Shown here piece after piece: positions 7,190-15,545 of a DNA stretch of 64,000 nt. Below the pieces are notes generated by a model. The model was not told where the DNA came from. It ran no database searches and saw nothing but the letters and a program-made list of their open reading frames with translations. Made by a program: the position numbers and the translations under genes. The stretch lies in NCBI GenBank assembly GCA_963802095.1, contig CAWDHI010000001.1, forward strand, positions 1-64,000, given 5' to 3'. The stretch is from CAVVEQ01 sp963802095 (GTDB lineage Bacteria > Chloroflexota > Anaerolineae > Anaerolineales > Anaerolineaceae). The number at the start of each line of letters is the position of its first letter. Within the stretch, counting starts at the first letter, position 1.

Positions 7190-8383
7190 ATGGATCCTTA
7201 TTTTCATATACACCGACCAACCCTAATATTGAATGAGGATCGCACCCGCCGGAACATCCGAGGCATGGTGGCGAAAGCGAAGGCGAACCGCGTGCGTCTT
7301 CGCCCGCACTTTAAAACGCATCAATCCGCGGCGATCGGGGAATGGTTCCGGGAGGAGGGAATCGATGCCATTACCGTCTCTTCCCTCAGTATGGCAGCGT
7401 ATTTTGCTTCACAAGGCTGGGAGGATATTACAGTAGCCTTCCCGTTCAATTTACGCGAAATAGAGAAAGTCTGGGAATTGAGTTCTAAGACTCACCTGGA
7501 ATTACTGGTGGAATCCACAGAAGTGGTAGATTTCCTTGATAAACAGTTTCCGCGTGACCTAGATCTGTGGATCAAGATCGACGCCGGGGGAAACCGGACT
7601 GGCATCCCCGCATCGAATACCGCAACCGTCACCCACCTGGTATCAATGATCAAGGGATCGAACCATTTGAATTTCAAGGGTATTCTCTCCCACTTCGGGC
7701 AAACCTACAACGCCTCCTCCAGGGATGAAGCTGCGCGGTTATATTTCGATGGCGTCGCCCGCATGGGCTCTGTCCGAGCTGCTTTAAGAAAGGCCGGTTA
7801 CCGAAAAACGCTGATCTCGGTGGGGGATACACCCGGGTGTTGCACTTGCGAAGATCTACGCGGAGTGGATGAGATTCGACCTGGAAATTTTGTGTTCTTT
7901 GATGCGACCCAGTTGCGTATTGGATCCTGTTTGGAAGAGGATATCGCTATCGCGGTGGCCTGCCCGGTGGTTTCCAGGCACCCTGACCGTAATGAGGTAA
8001 TCCTCTATGGTGGTGCGGTGCATCTTTCCAAGGAATATTTACTCGATAACGGAACCGCATCCTATGGCGATGTGGCATTTCCTTCCAGCGATGGCTGGAC
8101 GGAGCGAATTCCCGGGGCGTATGTTCGCTCCCTTTCACAAGAGCATGGGATTGTTCACCTTCCAAAAGCGGCATTGGATCGCGTTCGAGTCGGTGACATA
8201 CTGATGGTACTGCCGGTGCATTCCTGCCTGGCAGTAGCTGCCCTGGGGGAATACATCACCCTAGAAGGGGAGAGGATCGGGACGATGATATCCCGGTCAG
8301 AAGATCAGGCTGAAGGGAACGGGGGTGAAGGTTATCAAGAAGAGGATGATGCAAAGGATGCCGATCACCTTCCGGTTTTTTGA
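7190..8383 (+). CDS. D-threonine aldolase / D-serine dehydratase-like PLP enzyme
   Basis: A 397-residue protein with an alanine-racemase-like N-terminal barrel and a D-serine dehydratase-like C-terminal domain. The Schiff-base lysine is Lys42 in RPHFKTHQS. A zinc site is suggested by His344 and Cys346 in PVHSCLAV, the pair used by eukaryotic-type D-serine dehydratases. This family cleaves D-threonine or eliminates ammonia from D-serine using PLP and a metal ion; which reaction applies cannot be told here. The last 29 codons or so, after GERIGTM, are acidic, look non-conserved, and overlap the convergent protease gene by 87 bases. They may be a read-through tail gained by loss of the original stop. 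Confidence 0.85.
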   Translation: MDPYFHIHRPTLILNEDRTRRNIRGMVAKAKANRVRLRPHFKTHQSAAIGEWFREEGIDAITVSSLSMAAYFASQGWEDITVAFPFNLREIEKVWELSSKTHLELLVESTEVVDFLDKQFPRDLDLWIKIDAGGNRTGIPASNTATVTHLVSMIKGSNHLNFKGILSHFGQTYNASSRDEAARLYFDGVARMGSVRAALRKAGYRKTLISVGDTPGCCTCEDLRGVDEIRPGNFVFFDATQLRIGSCLEEDIAIAVACPVVSRHPDRNEVILYGGAVHLSKEYLLDNGTASYGDVAFPSSDGWTERIPGAYVRSLSQEHGIVHLPKAALDRVRVGDILMVLPVHSCLAVAALGEYITLEGERIGTMISRSEDQAEGNGGEGYQEEDDAKDADHLPVF

Positions 8384-9505
8384 AAGTGGTGTGATCTGAT
8401 CCAGGGGTTCGGCATAGACCCTGCCCACCAGGAAAAAGACCATTGCTGCCCAGAGCCACCATCCATTCCAAACCATTCCAAGCAACACCAGGATGCCGAG
8501 GACGACGGGAAGGATCGCACGCGTGGCGCGCTTTCCAAAAAGCGTCTGGCTGATGTGCCCGCCATCCAGGGTTCCTGCGGGGATCAGGTTCAATGAAGTC
8601 ACCAGTATCCCCACCCAACCAGCCCAGGCGACCGGGGAGAGCATCACATCGGTGGCACCGTAGGGAGATGGTTGCCCGGTGAAGAAGTATTGCAGCCAGT
8701 GCAGGATTGGGATGGTAGCGTATGCTGCGGGTTGGGGGAGCAGTGTCCCGAAGGAAAGGTATTTGAGAGCAAGGTATAGTATGGAGTTCCCCTCGATCTG
8801 TGCACCATAACCTTCGGGAAAGGTAACCGGAATGATATCGATCACAGACAAACGCAACCCGATGACCAGGACAATAAGAGCGACGATGAACCCAGCGAGT
8901 GGACCCGCTGCGCCGATATCCATCAGGTGATCCCGGTTTCGCGGGATGCCTTTCATGTTAATAAATGCGCCCATTGTTCCCAATCCTATTGGCATCGGGA
9001 TGAAGTACGGAAGAGTGGATTCCACACCATGGTGGCGGCTGACCAAGTAATGACCCATTTCATGCGTTCCGAGGATGGCAAGCAGACTGATCATGTAAGG
9101 AATACCGCCTGTCCACAGGGCTGCCAGGATACCCGCGGAGGTCATGGGAAGTTGGTCACCGGTTACATAGGTCATCCCTGCAAATAATACGCAGAAGATT
9201 GTGGCAACAAAAAGAAGGATGTTTATCCAGAGTCGCGAAGGTTTTGCAGCCGGACGGGCGGGAACAATAAAGATGGTTTGGATGCCATCCTCGACCCGGA
9301 AGAGGGGCATGAATCCCAGTGGAAGCAGGTCGGCAGAAAGCGTTTCATAAGCCTGTGAAGAATCCGTAACGGTAAGGATCCCACGGTAACGGAAGTTGAA
9401 TCCCTGGCTGCGAGATCCAAGGGTTACGTCAGTTATTGAAAAAACGCGCCGCACCAGCGCGTCGATATCCGGGGATTCCGAAGAGGCAGATTGATCAATC
9501 ACCAT
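8297..9505 (-). CDS. Site-2-type membrane metalloprotease (M50 family)
   Basis: A 402-residue intramembrane zinc protease. A cytoplasmic N-terminal region of about 90 residues precedes six to eight hydrophobic segments. The zinc-binding HEMGH is at residues 148-152, and the third ligand lies in the LDGGH motif near residue 320, both in membrane helices as expected for M50 enzymes. The overall plan resembles the EGY1/cyanobacterial branch, which has an N-terminal regulatory domain instead of a PDZ domain. Such proteases cut membrane-bound anti-sigma factors or other substrates; none is encoded nearby. Its start lies just beyond the 3' end of the selenocysteine tRNA gene on the same strand, so it may be co-transcribed with the tRNA. 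Confidence 0.85.
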   Translation of the reverse strand: MVIDQSASSESPDIDALVRRVFSITDVTLGSRSQGFNFRYRGILTVTDSSQAYETLSADLLPLGFMPLFRVEDGIQTIFIVPARPAAKPSRLWINILLFVATIFCVLFAGMTYVTGDQLPMTSAGILAALWTGGIPYMISLLAILGTHEMGHYLVSRHHGVESTLPYFIPMPIGLGTMGAFINMKGIPRNRDHLMDIGAAGPLAGFIVALIVLVIGLRLSVIDIIPVTFPEGYGAQIEGNSILYLALKYLSFGTLLPQPAAYATIPILHWLQYFFTGQPSPYGATDVMLSPVAWAGWVGILVTSLNLIPAGTLDGGHISQTLFGKRATRAILPVVLGILVLLGMVWNGWWLWAAMVFFLVGRVYAEPLDQITPLSKNRKVIGILCIILFLITFTPVPFSLIF

Positions 9506-9525
9506 TAATGCACCTGTTATTCAGG

Positions 9526-9619
9526 CGGGAATGGATGGGAGTCGAACCCACCACGGCCCGCAAAGCGACCCGACACCGGTTTTGAAGACCGGGAAGCCCA
9601 CCGGGACTTATCCACTCCC
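9526..9619 (-). tRNA. selC: tRNA-Sec (anticodon UCA)
   Basis: The minus-strand RNA folds as a bacterial selenocysteine tRNA: an 8-bp acceptor stem (GGGAGTGG with CCATTCCC), a 6-bp D stem with a four-base loop (AAGTCC/CGGT/GGGCTT), an anticodon arm CCGGT-CTTCAAA-ACCGG with anticodon TCA, a long variable arm, and a T arm with loop TTCGACT. The long acceptor stem and long D stem are diagnostic against serine tRNA or a suppressor. CCA is not encoded (GCCT follows). No selA, selB, selD or selenoprotein gene is in the window. Confidence 0.95.
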
Positions 9620-9626
9620 GCAGGCA

Positions 9627-9655
9627 AGCATACCAAAGAGGGGTGGGAATGGCAA
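9627..9655 (-). promoter_or_regulatory. Candidate promoter of tRNA-Sec
   Basis: On the minus strand TTGCCA (9655-9650) and TATGCT (9632-9627) are 17 bases apart, with the -10 ending 7 bases before the mature tRNA 5' end at 9619. Confidence 0.6.
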
Positions 9656-9720
9656 GTCATTCCCACATCCTGGATCAATTTACGCCCCTGCAAAATTTCG
9701 AATTCAGCTTGAAAATCACT

Positions 9721-9749
9721 TGTAAGAAACCCCCCTTTTTGCTATAGTC
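9721..9749 (+). promoter_or_regulatory. Promoter of the peptide ABC operon
   Basis: TTGTAA (9721-9726) and TATAGT (9744-9749) are separated by 17 bases, about 80 bases before the start of the binding-protein gene. Confidence 0.6.
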
Positions 9750-9834
9750 ACTTTTGAAAAAGGGTGTGGAAAAAATACTTGCGCTTGAAGGTTTATTCCA
9801 TATCCGAATCCGGCTCAAAAAAATGGAGGAGAAA

Positions 9835-11478
9835 ATGTCAAAAACCAAATGGTTCACGATAAGTTTGATCATCCTCACCCTGTTGTTGTCCGCATGCGGC
9901 CAAAAAACTCCGAACACACCTTCAACCGTAAAAATCGGATATGCAGGCAGCCCGGATACCCTCAACCCGGGAACCGCGATCCTGAGTGAAGCATATGTGA
10001 TGTTCGAGCTCGTCTATAGTGCACTATTCGGGCAGAACCTGGATGGCACCTATAGCAAGGACCTGCTTGACAGCTTTGAGGTATCTGCGGACGGAAAGAC
10101 CTATACCTTTAAACTTAAACCCGGGGTGAAATTCTCGGATGGGACTCCGTTAACTGCCAAGGATGTGGTGTATTCCTTCAACCTCTATAAAGAGCACACA
10201 GAATTTCCGTATATGAACACTTATACGGCGAATTTTGACACGATCGAGGCGGTGGATGAAACCACGGTTGTTCTCACCCTCACGGAACCTGTTCCCAGCA
10301 TCGAATACCTCACCACCTTCCTATATATTCTTCCTGAACATATCTGGTCTCAATATGCTGGTGAAAAGGTGGGGGAATTCCCCAATTCCGAGATGGTTGG
10401 TTCCGGCCCGTTCATTCTTAAAGACTATGCCCAAGGGGAATATATACATTTCAAAAAGAATCCAGATTTTTACGGGGGCGCACCAAAGGTGGACGAGGTG
10501 GTTTTCCAGACCTTTAATAACCAGGATGCCCTGGTGCAAGCGATTAAGACCGGCCAGGTGGATATGATCACTGAGATGCCACTTACCGCGGTCGCATCAT
10601 TGAAGAATGCAAAGGATGTTGCAGTTGCGGTAGGCGCACCTCTGGCACCAGATATCTCCGATATCATCTTTAACCAGGCTGATCCCGAAAACTGCCCGGA
10701 GGGTGGTTCGTGCACAGGGCACCCTGCATTGCGTGATCCTAAAGTACGGGAAGCACTGGCTTTTGCAACCAACAAGCAGGAATTAATCGATATCGTCCTG
10801 CTCGGATTAGGGGCTGCAGGACGCACCTTGATTCCAGACAGCTTGCTTCCCTGGTACAACGATTCGATTCAGGATCATCCATTTGATCTTGCCAAGGCGA
10901 ACCAGATATTGGACGAGGCCGGCTATAAGGATACTGATGGCGACGGGGTCCGGGAAATGCCGGATGGATCTAAACCGCTTACCCTCCGGTTGAATTACCC
11001 GTCTGACAGCACGGTTGCCCCCCGACTTTCCGAACTCCTGGCAAAGTACTGGGAACAGGCTGGTGTGAAGCTTGAGATCTCTGCATTGGATCCCGATGCG
11101 CTCACTTCCATTTGCTGTCCCACTTTTGATTATGACGTTCTCATTTGGGGTTGGGGGTCTGATCCGGATCCTTCCTTCCTACTCAGCGTGATGACCTCAG
11201 AAAGCATTCCTTCCGGGATGAGCGAGTCGGGGTATAACAATCCCGCTTACGATGAGCTCTACCAGAAACAGCTTGTGGAAGTGGATCCAGCCACTCGAAA
11301 GAATCTGGTCTGGGAAATGCAAAAGATCGTTTTCAACGACACGGTTTATATAGTTCCATTCTACGCAAAGGCTGTTCAGGCATTCCGGACAGATAGGTTT
11401 AAAGGCTGGATTACCTCCCAACCCAAGCAGGCTCTGGAGGATGTGACCTCATTGGTAGTGGTGGAACCGGTAAGATAA
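9835..11478 (+). CDS. Peptide ABC transporter substrate-binding lipoprotein (SBP family 5)
   Basis: A 547-residue lipoprotein with the start at the ATG that follows GGAGG by 5 bases. The signal peptide ends in the lipobox LLSAC at about residue 21. The mature part shows the normal order of family 5 proteins: an N-terminal lobe with PDTLNP and GVKFSDGTPLTAKDVVYS, then GSGPFILKDYAQGE, and a second lobe ending near the C-terminus. It would bind di- or oligopeptides outside the membrane and deliver them to the two permeases encoded next. It is the first gene of an operon with a hairpin between it and the permease, which usually lets the binding protein be made in excess. A nickel or sugar ligand is possible but less likely given the peptidase downstream. 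Confidence 0.9.
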   Translation: MSKTKWFTISLIILTLLLSACGQKTPNTPSTVKIGYAGSPDTLNPGTAILSEAYVMFELVYSALFGQNLDGTYSKDLLDSFEVSADGKTYTFKLKPGVKFSDGTPLTAKDVVYSFNLYKEHTEFPYMNTYTANFDTIEAVDETTVVLTLTEPVPSIEYLTTFLYILPEHIWSQYAGEKVGEFPNSEMVGSGPFILKDYAQGEYIHFKKNPDFYGGAPKVDEVVFQTFNNQDALVQAIKTGQVDMITEMPLTAVASLKNAKDVAVAVGAPLAPDISDIIFNQADPENCPEGGSCTGHPALRDPKVREALAFATNKQELIDIVLLGLGAAGRTLIPDSLLPWYNDSIQDHPFDLAKANQILDEAGYKDTDGDGVREMPDGSKPLTLRLNYPSDSTVAPRLSELLAKYWEQAGVKLEISALDPDALTSICCPTFDYDVLIWGWGSDPDPSFLLSVMTSESIPSGMSESGYNNPAYDELYQKQLVEVDPATRKNLVWEMQKIVFNDTVYIVPFYAKAVQAFRTDRFKGWITSQPKQALEDVTSLVVVEPVR

Positions 11479-11516
11479 AAAAAATAGACACGTTCCAGTA
11501 TAAATACTTCATCAAT

Positions 11517-11553
11517 GCCTCCCGGAGAAGAAGTCTTTTCCTCCCCGGGAGGC
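11517..11553 (+). promoter_or_regulatory. Intercistronic hairpin between binding protein and permease genes
   Basis: A perfect 9-bp stem GCCTCCCGG (11517-11525) and CCGGGAGGC (11545-11553) with a 19-base loop and no T tract. In ABC operons such a hairpin protects the upstream message and lowers downstream expression, which fits the higher need for the binding protein. Confidence 0.65.
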
Positions 11554-11578
11554 TAACCATACAGAGCGGAGCTTTTCT

Positions 11579-12610
11579 TTGAAACGCTATAAGTACCTGA
11601 TCAGCAAAGTTCTCTGGGCAAGCCTTTCAATCGTCTTTGTGATGATCCTGAACTTCTTTCTGTTCAGGGTTCTGCCGGGAGACCCTGCCAGAGCCGGGGT
11701 CAAGGATCCAAGGTTGACCGCCGAAGCGCAGGATGCCATCCGGGTTCGATTCGGCCTGGATAAACCGGTGATTAACTGTTTTGAATCAATCAATCCGCTC
11801 AAATTCGGCAGCTGCCTGGTCAACCCCCTGGACACGCAGTTCTTTATTTATGCCGGCAATCTCATTCAAGGGGATTTGGGTACCAGTTATCATACCAATC
11901 GCCCGGTCAAGGATATGATCGGGGAGAGTTTAGTAAATACCATCATCCTGATCGGTTTCGGACAAATGATCGCGATCTTTCTTGGCATGGCACTAGGGTT
12001 GATCGCTGCATGGAAAGCGAATACCGCAATCGATTTTGCCACGCTTGGATTTTGTCTCGTAGCCTGGTCGCTGCCAACCTTCTGGCTGGGAATCGTCCTG
12101 CTCTTCGCCGGTTCCACCTGGCTGGGGTTGCCGGTTGTAGGAAAATTCACTCCAGGTGGCGGGCTGGCGACCGGGCTGCCATTGTTCCTGGATGTGGGAA
12201 AACATCTTATCCTGCCAACCCTGACCCTCAGCGTGATCATGCTTGGTGAATACATGTTGATCATGCGCAGCACATCCCTGGAGATCTTTTCAGAGGATTA
12301 CATCCTGACCGCCAAGGCGAAAGGGTTAAAGACATTTTATATTCTCAAAGACCATGTGCTCCGGAATGCGATGCTCCCGATGGTAACAATCATTGCCCTG
12401 AACCTTGGTTTCACCGTGGCAGGAGCGATCCAGATCGAATCGGTTTTCTCCTGGCCGGGACTGGGGCTATCGATTTTCGAGGCGGTTGGCAGAAGGGATT
12501 ATCCCATGCTGCAGGGATCCTTCCTGATGATTGCCATCACCGTCATTTTCGCTAACCTGCTGGCCGAATTGATGTATTCCTATCTCGATCCGCGCGTTCA
12601 GGCGATTTGA
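11579..12610 (+). CDS. Peptide ABC transporter permease, DppB/OppB type
   Basis: A 343-residue inner-membrane permease with six predicted helices and a periplasmic loop after the first (typical of DppB). The N-terminal RVLPGDPAR and the cytoplasmic EAA loop ILTAKAKGLKTFYILKDHVLRNA (near residues 241-263) are the marks of the family. It starts at TTG with GCGGAG about 8 bases upstream; no closer ATG exists. It would form a heterodimer with the DppC-type protein encoded next. Confidence 0.88.
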   Translation: MKRYKYLISKVLWASLSIVFVMILNFFLFRVLPGDPARAGVKDPRLTAEAQDAIRVRFGLDKPVINCFESINPLKFGSCLVNPLDTQFFIYAGNLIQGDLGTSYHTNRPVKDMIGESLVNTIILIGFGQMIAIFLGMALGLIAAWKANTAIDFATLGFCLVAWSLPTFWLGIVLLFAGSTWLGLPVVGKFTPGGGLATGLPLFLDVGKHLILPTLTLSVIMLGEYMLIMRSTSLEIFSEDYILTAKAKGLKTFYILKDHVLRNAMLPMVTIIALNLGFTVAGAIQIESVFSWPGLGLSIFEAVGRRDYPMLQGSFLMIAITVIFANLLAELMYSYLDPRVQAI

Positions 12611-12612
12611 CC

Positions 12613-13551
12613 ATGGATTATTACGTCCCCCCGACCGGTTTTAAAAGCGTTCTGCTCAAGTTGCGCGGGAACTGGCTGGCCTGGGCTGGGATCGTGATGC
12701 TGCTCACCACAGTAATTCTCGCGGTTTTCGCTCCCCGGATCGCGCCTTATGATCCATATGCGGATATAAAAGTCAGCATCATGGATATTTACGCTCCTCC
12801 CTCCGCCCAGCACCTGCTGGGTACAGATGACGCCGGACGAGATGTGCTTTCCAATTTTATTTACGGTGCCCGGGTCTCCTTGATCGTTGGTTTCTTTGCT
12901 GCTTTTATCTCTGTTGTAATTGGCGGTTTGATCGGGATCAGTGCTGGTTTTTTTGGCGGAAAGATTGAATTAATCCTGATGCGTTTCACCGACATCATGC
13001 TGGTAATCCCGGATTTGCCGCTGGCGGTGGTATTGGTGGCGCTCACATCGCCGAGCCTGGGGAACATCATCTTTGTGATCGGCATCCTGGGGTGGACCAC
13101 CACCGCCCGGCTTGTACGATCTCAAACCCTCTCGGTGAAAGAACGAAAATTTGTCCTTCGAGCAAGGGCAATCGGTTCGGGGAACGCTCATATCATTCGT
13201 AGGCATATTTTCCCTCTAGTTCTTCCTCTGATGGTTGCAAATTCAGTTCTGGTGATTTCCCTGGCCATCCTTGAGGAAAGTACGCTCAGTTTCCTGGGGC
13301 TGGGAGATCCAACCATGGTCAGCTGGGGACAGATGCTCAATTATGCCTTTACCCGCGGAGGGGTCAGCTCCGGTGCCTGGTGGGCGCTGGTGATGCCGGG
13401 GTTGGGAATCGTTTGGGTAGTCCTGGGGTTGACTTTCCTTGGTCATGGGTTGGAACAGATCTTCAATCCGCGTTTGGAAGCGCACCATCTTTCGGTCGGC
13501 AAGAATATGGTGGTCAGGGGAAAGGAAGGAGCAGGTGATGTCCAGCCCTAA
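12613..13551 (+). CDS. Peptide ABC transporter permease, DppC/OppC type
   Basis: A permease of about 312 residues of the DppC/OppC family. After the first helix it has the diagnostic HLLGTDDAGRDVLS motif (near residue 75), and later the EAA-like loop VLRARAIGSGNAHIIRRHIFP. The ATG at 12613 is taken as start; a TTG at 12607 overlapping the previous stop is the alternative. It pairs with the DppB-type protein upstream, and its end overlaps the next ATPase gene by 14 bases, so translation is probably coupled. Confidence 0.88.
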   Translation: MDYYVPPTGFKSVLLKLRGNWLAWAGIVMLLTTVILAVFAPRIAPYDPYADIKVSIMDIYAPPSAQHLLGTDDAGRDVLSNFIYGARVSLIVGFFAAFISVVIGGLIGISAGFFGGKIELILMRFTDIMLVIPDLPLAVVLVALTSPSLGNIIFVIGILGWTTTARLVRSQTLSVKERKFVLRARAIGSGNAHIIRRHIFPLVLPLMVANSVLVISLAILEESTLSFLGLGDPTMVSWGQMLNYAFTRGGVSSGAWWALVMPGLGIVWVVLGLTFLGHGLEQIFNPRLEAHHLSVGKNMVVRGKEGAGDVQP

Positions 13552-14527
13552 AAATCCACCTGCTCTATTGGAAGTGAGAAATCTTTCCGTGGAATTCATG
13601 CCCAATAAGAATACCCATCTGAAGGCGGTTCAAGATGTGAGTTTCAGCCTTCATGAAGGTGAATTGCTCGGTTTGGTGGGGGAGAGCGGTTGCGGAAAAA
13701 CAACTATGATGCTCAGCCTGCTGCGCCTACTCCCCGAAGCAGGAAGGATCACTGGAGGTAAGATTCTCTACCGCAACCAGGATCTTCTGGACTTGGAAGA
13801 AAGTCAGATGAGTGATTACCGCTGGAAGGAGATAGCGATCATTTTCCAGGGAGCGATGAACGCGCTTAATCCGGTGCGCACGGTGCAAGACCAGATCGCT
13901 GAAGCCATCACCTGCCACGAACTTAAAACGCCGAAGCAAAAACTGGACAAACGGGTTAGTGAATTATTGGAAATGGTGGGAATCCCCGCCAGCCGCGGCA
14001 GCCAGTATCCGTTTCAGTTCTCCGGTGGCATGCGCCAGCGGGTGATGATCGCCATGGCATTAGCCTGTTCGCCTTCTATTGTCATCGCTGATGAACCCAC
14101 CACAGCGCTGGATGTAATGATCCAGGCTCAGATCCTGGAGCTGCTCCAGGAATTAAGCCGGCAGCTTGGCCTGGCGGTGATCCTGGTTACCCATGACCTG
14201 GGCGTGGTTGCGGAGATCTGCGACCATGTGCTGGTGATGTATGCCGGTGTTACTGCTGAATACGGGGATGTGGATACGATCTACAATCACCCGGTTCATC
14301 CATATACCCAGAATTTGATCAAGGCATTTCCAAATCTTGCCAATCCCCTGAATTCTTTAATCTCCATTCCCGGATACCCTCCCCGATTGGATGCGCTTCC
14401 TTCAGGCTGCCGGTTTGAGCCACGTTGCCTGAAGGCATTTGACCGCTGCAAAATTGAGCAGCCGCCGGTCTATGAATTGAAAGATCGACATCAAGCAAGC
14501 TGCTTCCTGGTGGAGGGTCAGAAATGA
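13538..14527 (+). CDS. Peptide ABC transporter ATPase, DppD/OppD type
   Basis: A 329-residue ATP-binding subunit. The Walker A motif GESGCGKTT, the signature FSGGMRQRV, Walker B VIADEPTTALD and the switch VTHDLG are all intact. The C-terminal extension with spaced cysteines (GCRFEPRC and later CKIEQPP) is the oligopeptide-transporter C-terminal domain. The ATG at 13538 follows GGAG by 6 bases; longer frames run into the permease gene. The stop overlaps the start of the second ATPase gene (ATGA). It powers peptide import with the second ATPase, which is interrupted in this sequence. Confidence 0.9.
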   Translation: MSSPKNPPALLEVRNLSVEFMPNKNTHLKAVQDVSFSLHEGELLGLVGESGCGKTTMMLSLLRLLPEAGRITGGKILYRNQDLLDLEESQMSDYRWKEIAIIFQGAMNALNPVRTVQDQIAEAITCHELKTPKQKLDKRVSELLEMVGIPASRGSQYPFQFSGGMRQRVMIAMALACSPSIVIADEPTTALDVMIQAQILELLQELSRQLGLAVILVTHDLGVVAEICDHVLVMYAGVTAEYGDVDTIYNHPVHPYTQNLIKAFPNLANPLNSLISIPGYPPRLDALPSGCRFEPRCLKAFDRCKIEQPPVYELKDRHQASCFLVEGQK

Positions 14528-15531
14528 ACAATGATCTGATCCTGAAGGTGGAAGATCTAAAAAAATATTTCCAGGCGGAAAAAACTGGTATCTGGAGCTC
14601 TGGAGATAAACAGGTCTTTGCGCTGGATGGTGTCAGTCTTGGAACTTAAAAAGGGGAAATCCTTGCTCTCGCGGGTGAAAGCGGTTGTGGCAAATCCACT
14701 CTGGCGCTGACCCTGATGAACCTTGAAAAACCGACCTCCGGCAGGATCATTTTTGATGGCATGGATATCACCAACTTGCAGGGTGATGCCCAAAAACAGA
14801 TGCGGCGAAGAGTTCAAATGGTTTTCCAGGATCCCTATGAATCCCTGAACCCTATCATGAGTATCCGGGATCTGGTGGCAGAACCACTTGTTGTTCACAA
14901 ATTGTTTCTTGATCCGCAGGAGCGGGAGACCCGTGTCCGGCAAGCTCTTGAGGATGCCGGGTTAAAACCGGCGGATGTTTATATCAATCGGTACCCCTAT
15001 GAACTCTCGGGAGGGCAGCGGCAGCGGGTGGTCGTGGCCTGCGCTTTAGTTTTGAACCCCGTCCTGCTTTTAGCGGATGAACCGGTTTCAATGCTTGATG
15101 TCAGCATCCGGGCGGAGATATTAAACCTTCTGGCTGACCTGCGCCGGGTAAAGGGAATTTCGGTTATTTTTATTACCCATGATATGGCAACAGCAGCCAA
15201 TATTTGTGACCGAATCGCGGTGATGTATCTGGGAAGAATCGTGGAGTTAGGACCCACCAAAGAAGTTCTTGCCCACCCTCACCATCCATACACAAAAGCG
15301 TTGATCTCGGTTATTCCAATTCCCAACCCACGTCACCGCCGCAAGCGAATCATCCTGCAGGGAGCCCCCCCAAACGCTATCGAGATCCCCCCGGGGTGCA
15401 GGTTTCATCCCAGGTGCCCGGTGGTGTTTGACCGATGCAGGATCGAAGATCCGGTCTTGATGGCCATCCGGGGGAATCACCAATCTGCATGCTGGCTGAT
15501 GGGAAATAAACTTTCTGAACAAACTCGATGA
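14524..15531 (+). pseudogene. Peptide ABC transporter ATPase, DppF/OppF type, interrupted by in-frame TAA
   Basis: The frame encodes 335 codons of the second ATPase but has TAA at codon 42 (14647-14649), just before the Walker A GESGCGKST (codons 51-59). Signature LSGGQRQRV, Walker B LLADEPVSMLD and the C-terminal GCRFHPRC region are intact after the stop. The next in-frame ATG (14716) would omit Walker A, so a restart gives no working ATPase. Read one base later, the codons around the stop give E-L-K-K-G, the usual text before Walker A; an extra G near 14642 and a missing G in the run at 14653 would explain it. It is therefore a paired indel, a real nonsense mutation, or a sequence error. 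The rest of the operon looks intact, so error is quite possible. Confidence 0.85.
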
Positions 15532-15545
15532 TAATCAGGTGTGAT

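Noticed and set aside
14647..14649. Recoding of TAA in the ABC ATPase gene
   Set aside because: TAA is not a known selenocysteine or pyrrolysine codon, and the neighbouring residues also deviate from the family text, which points to indels.
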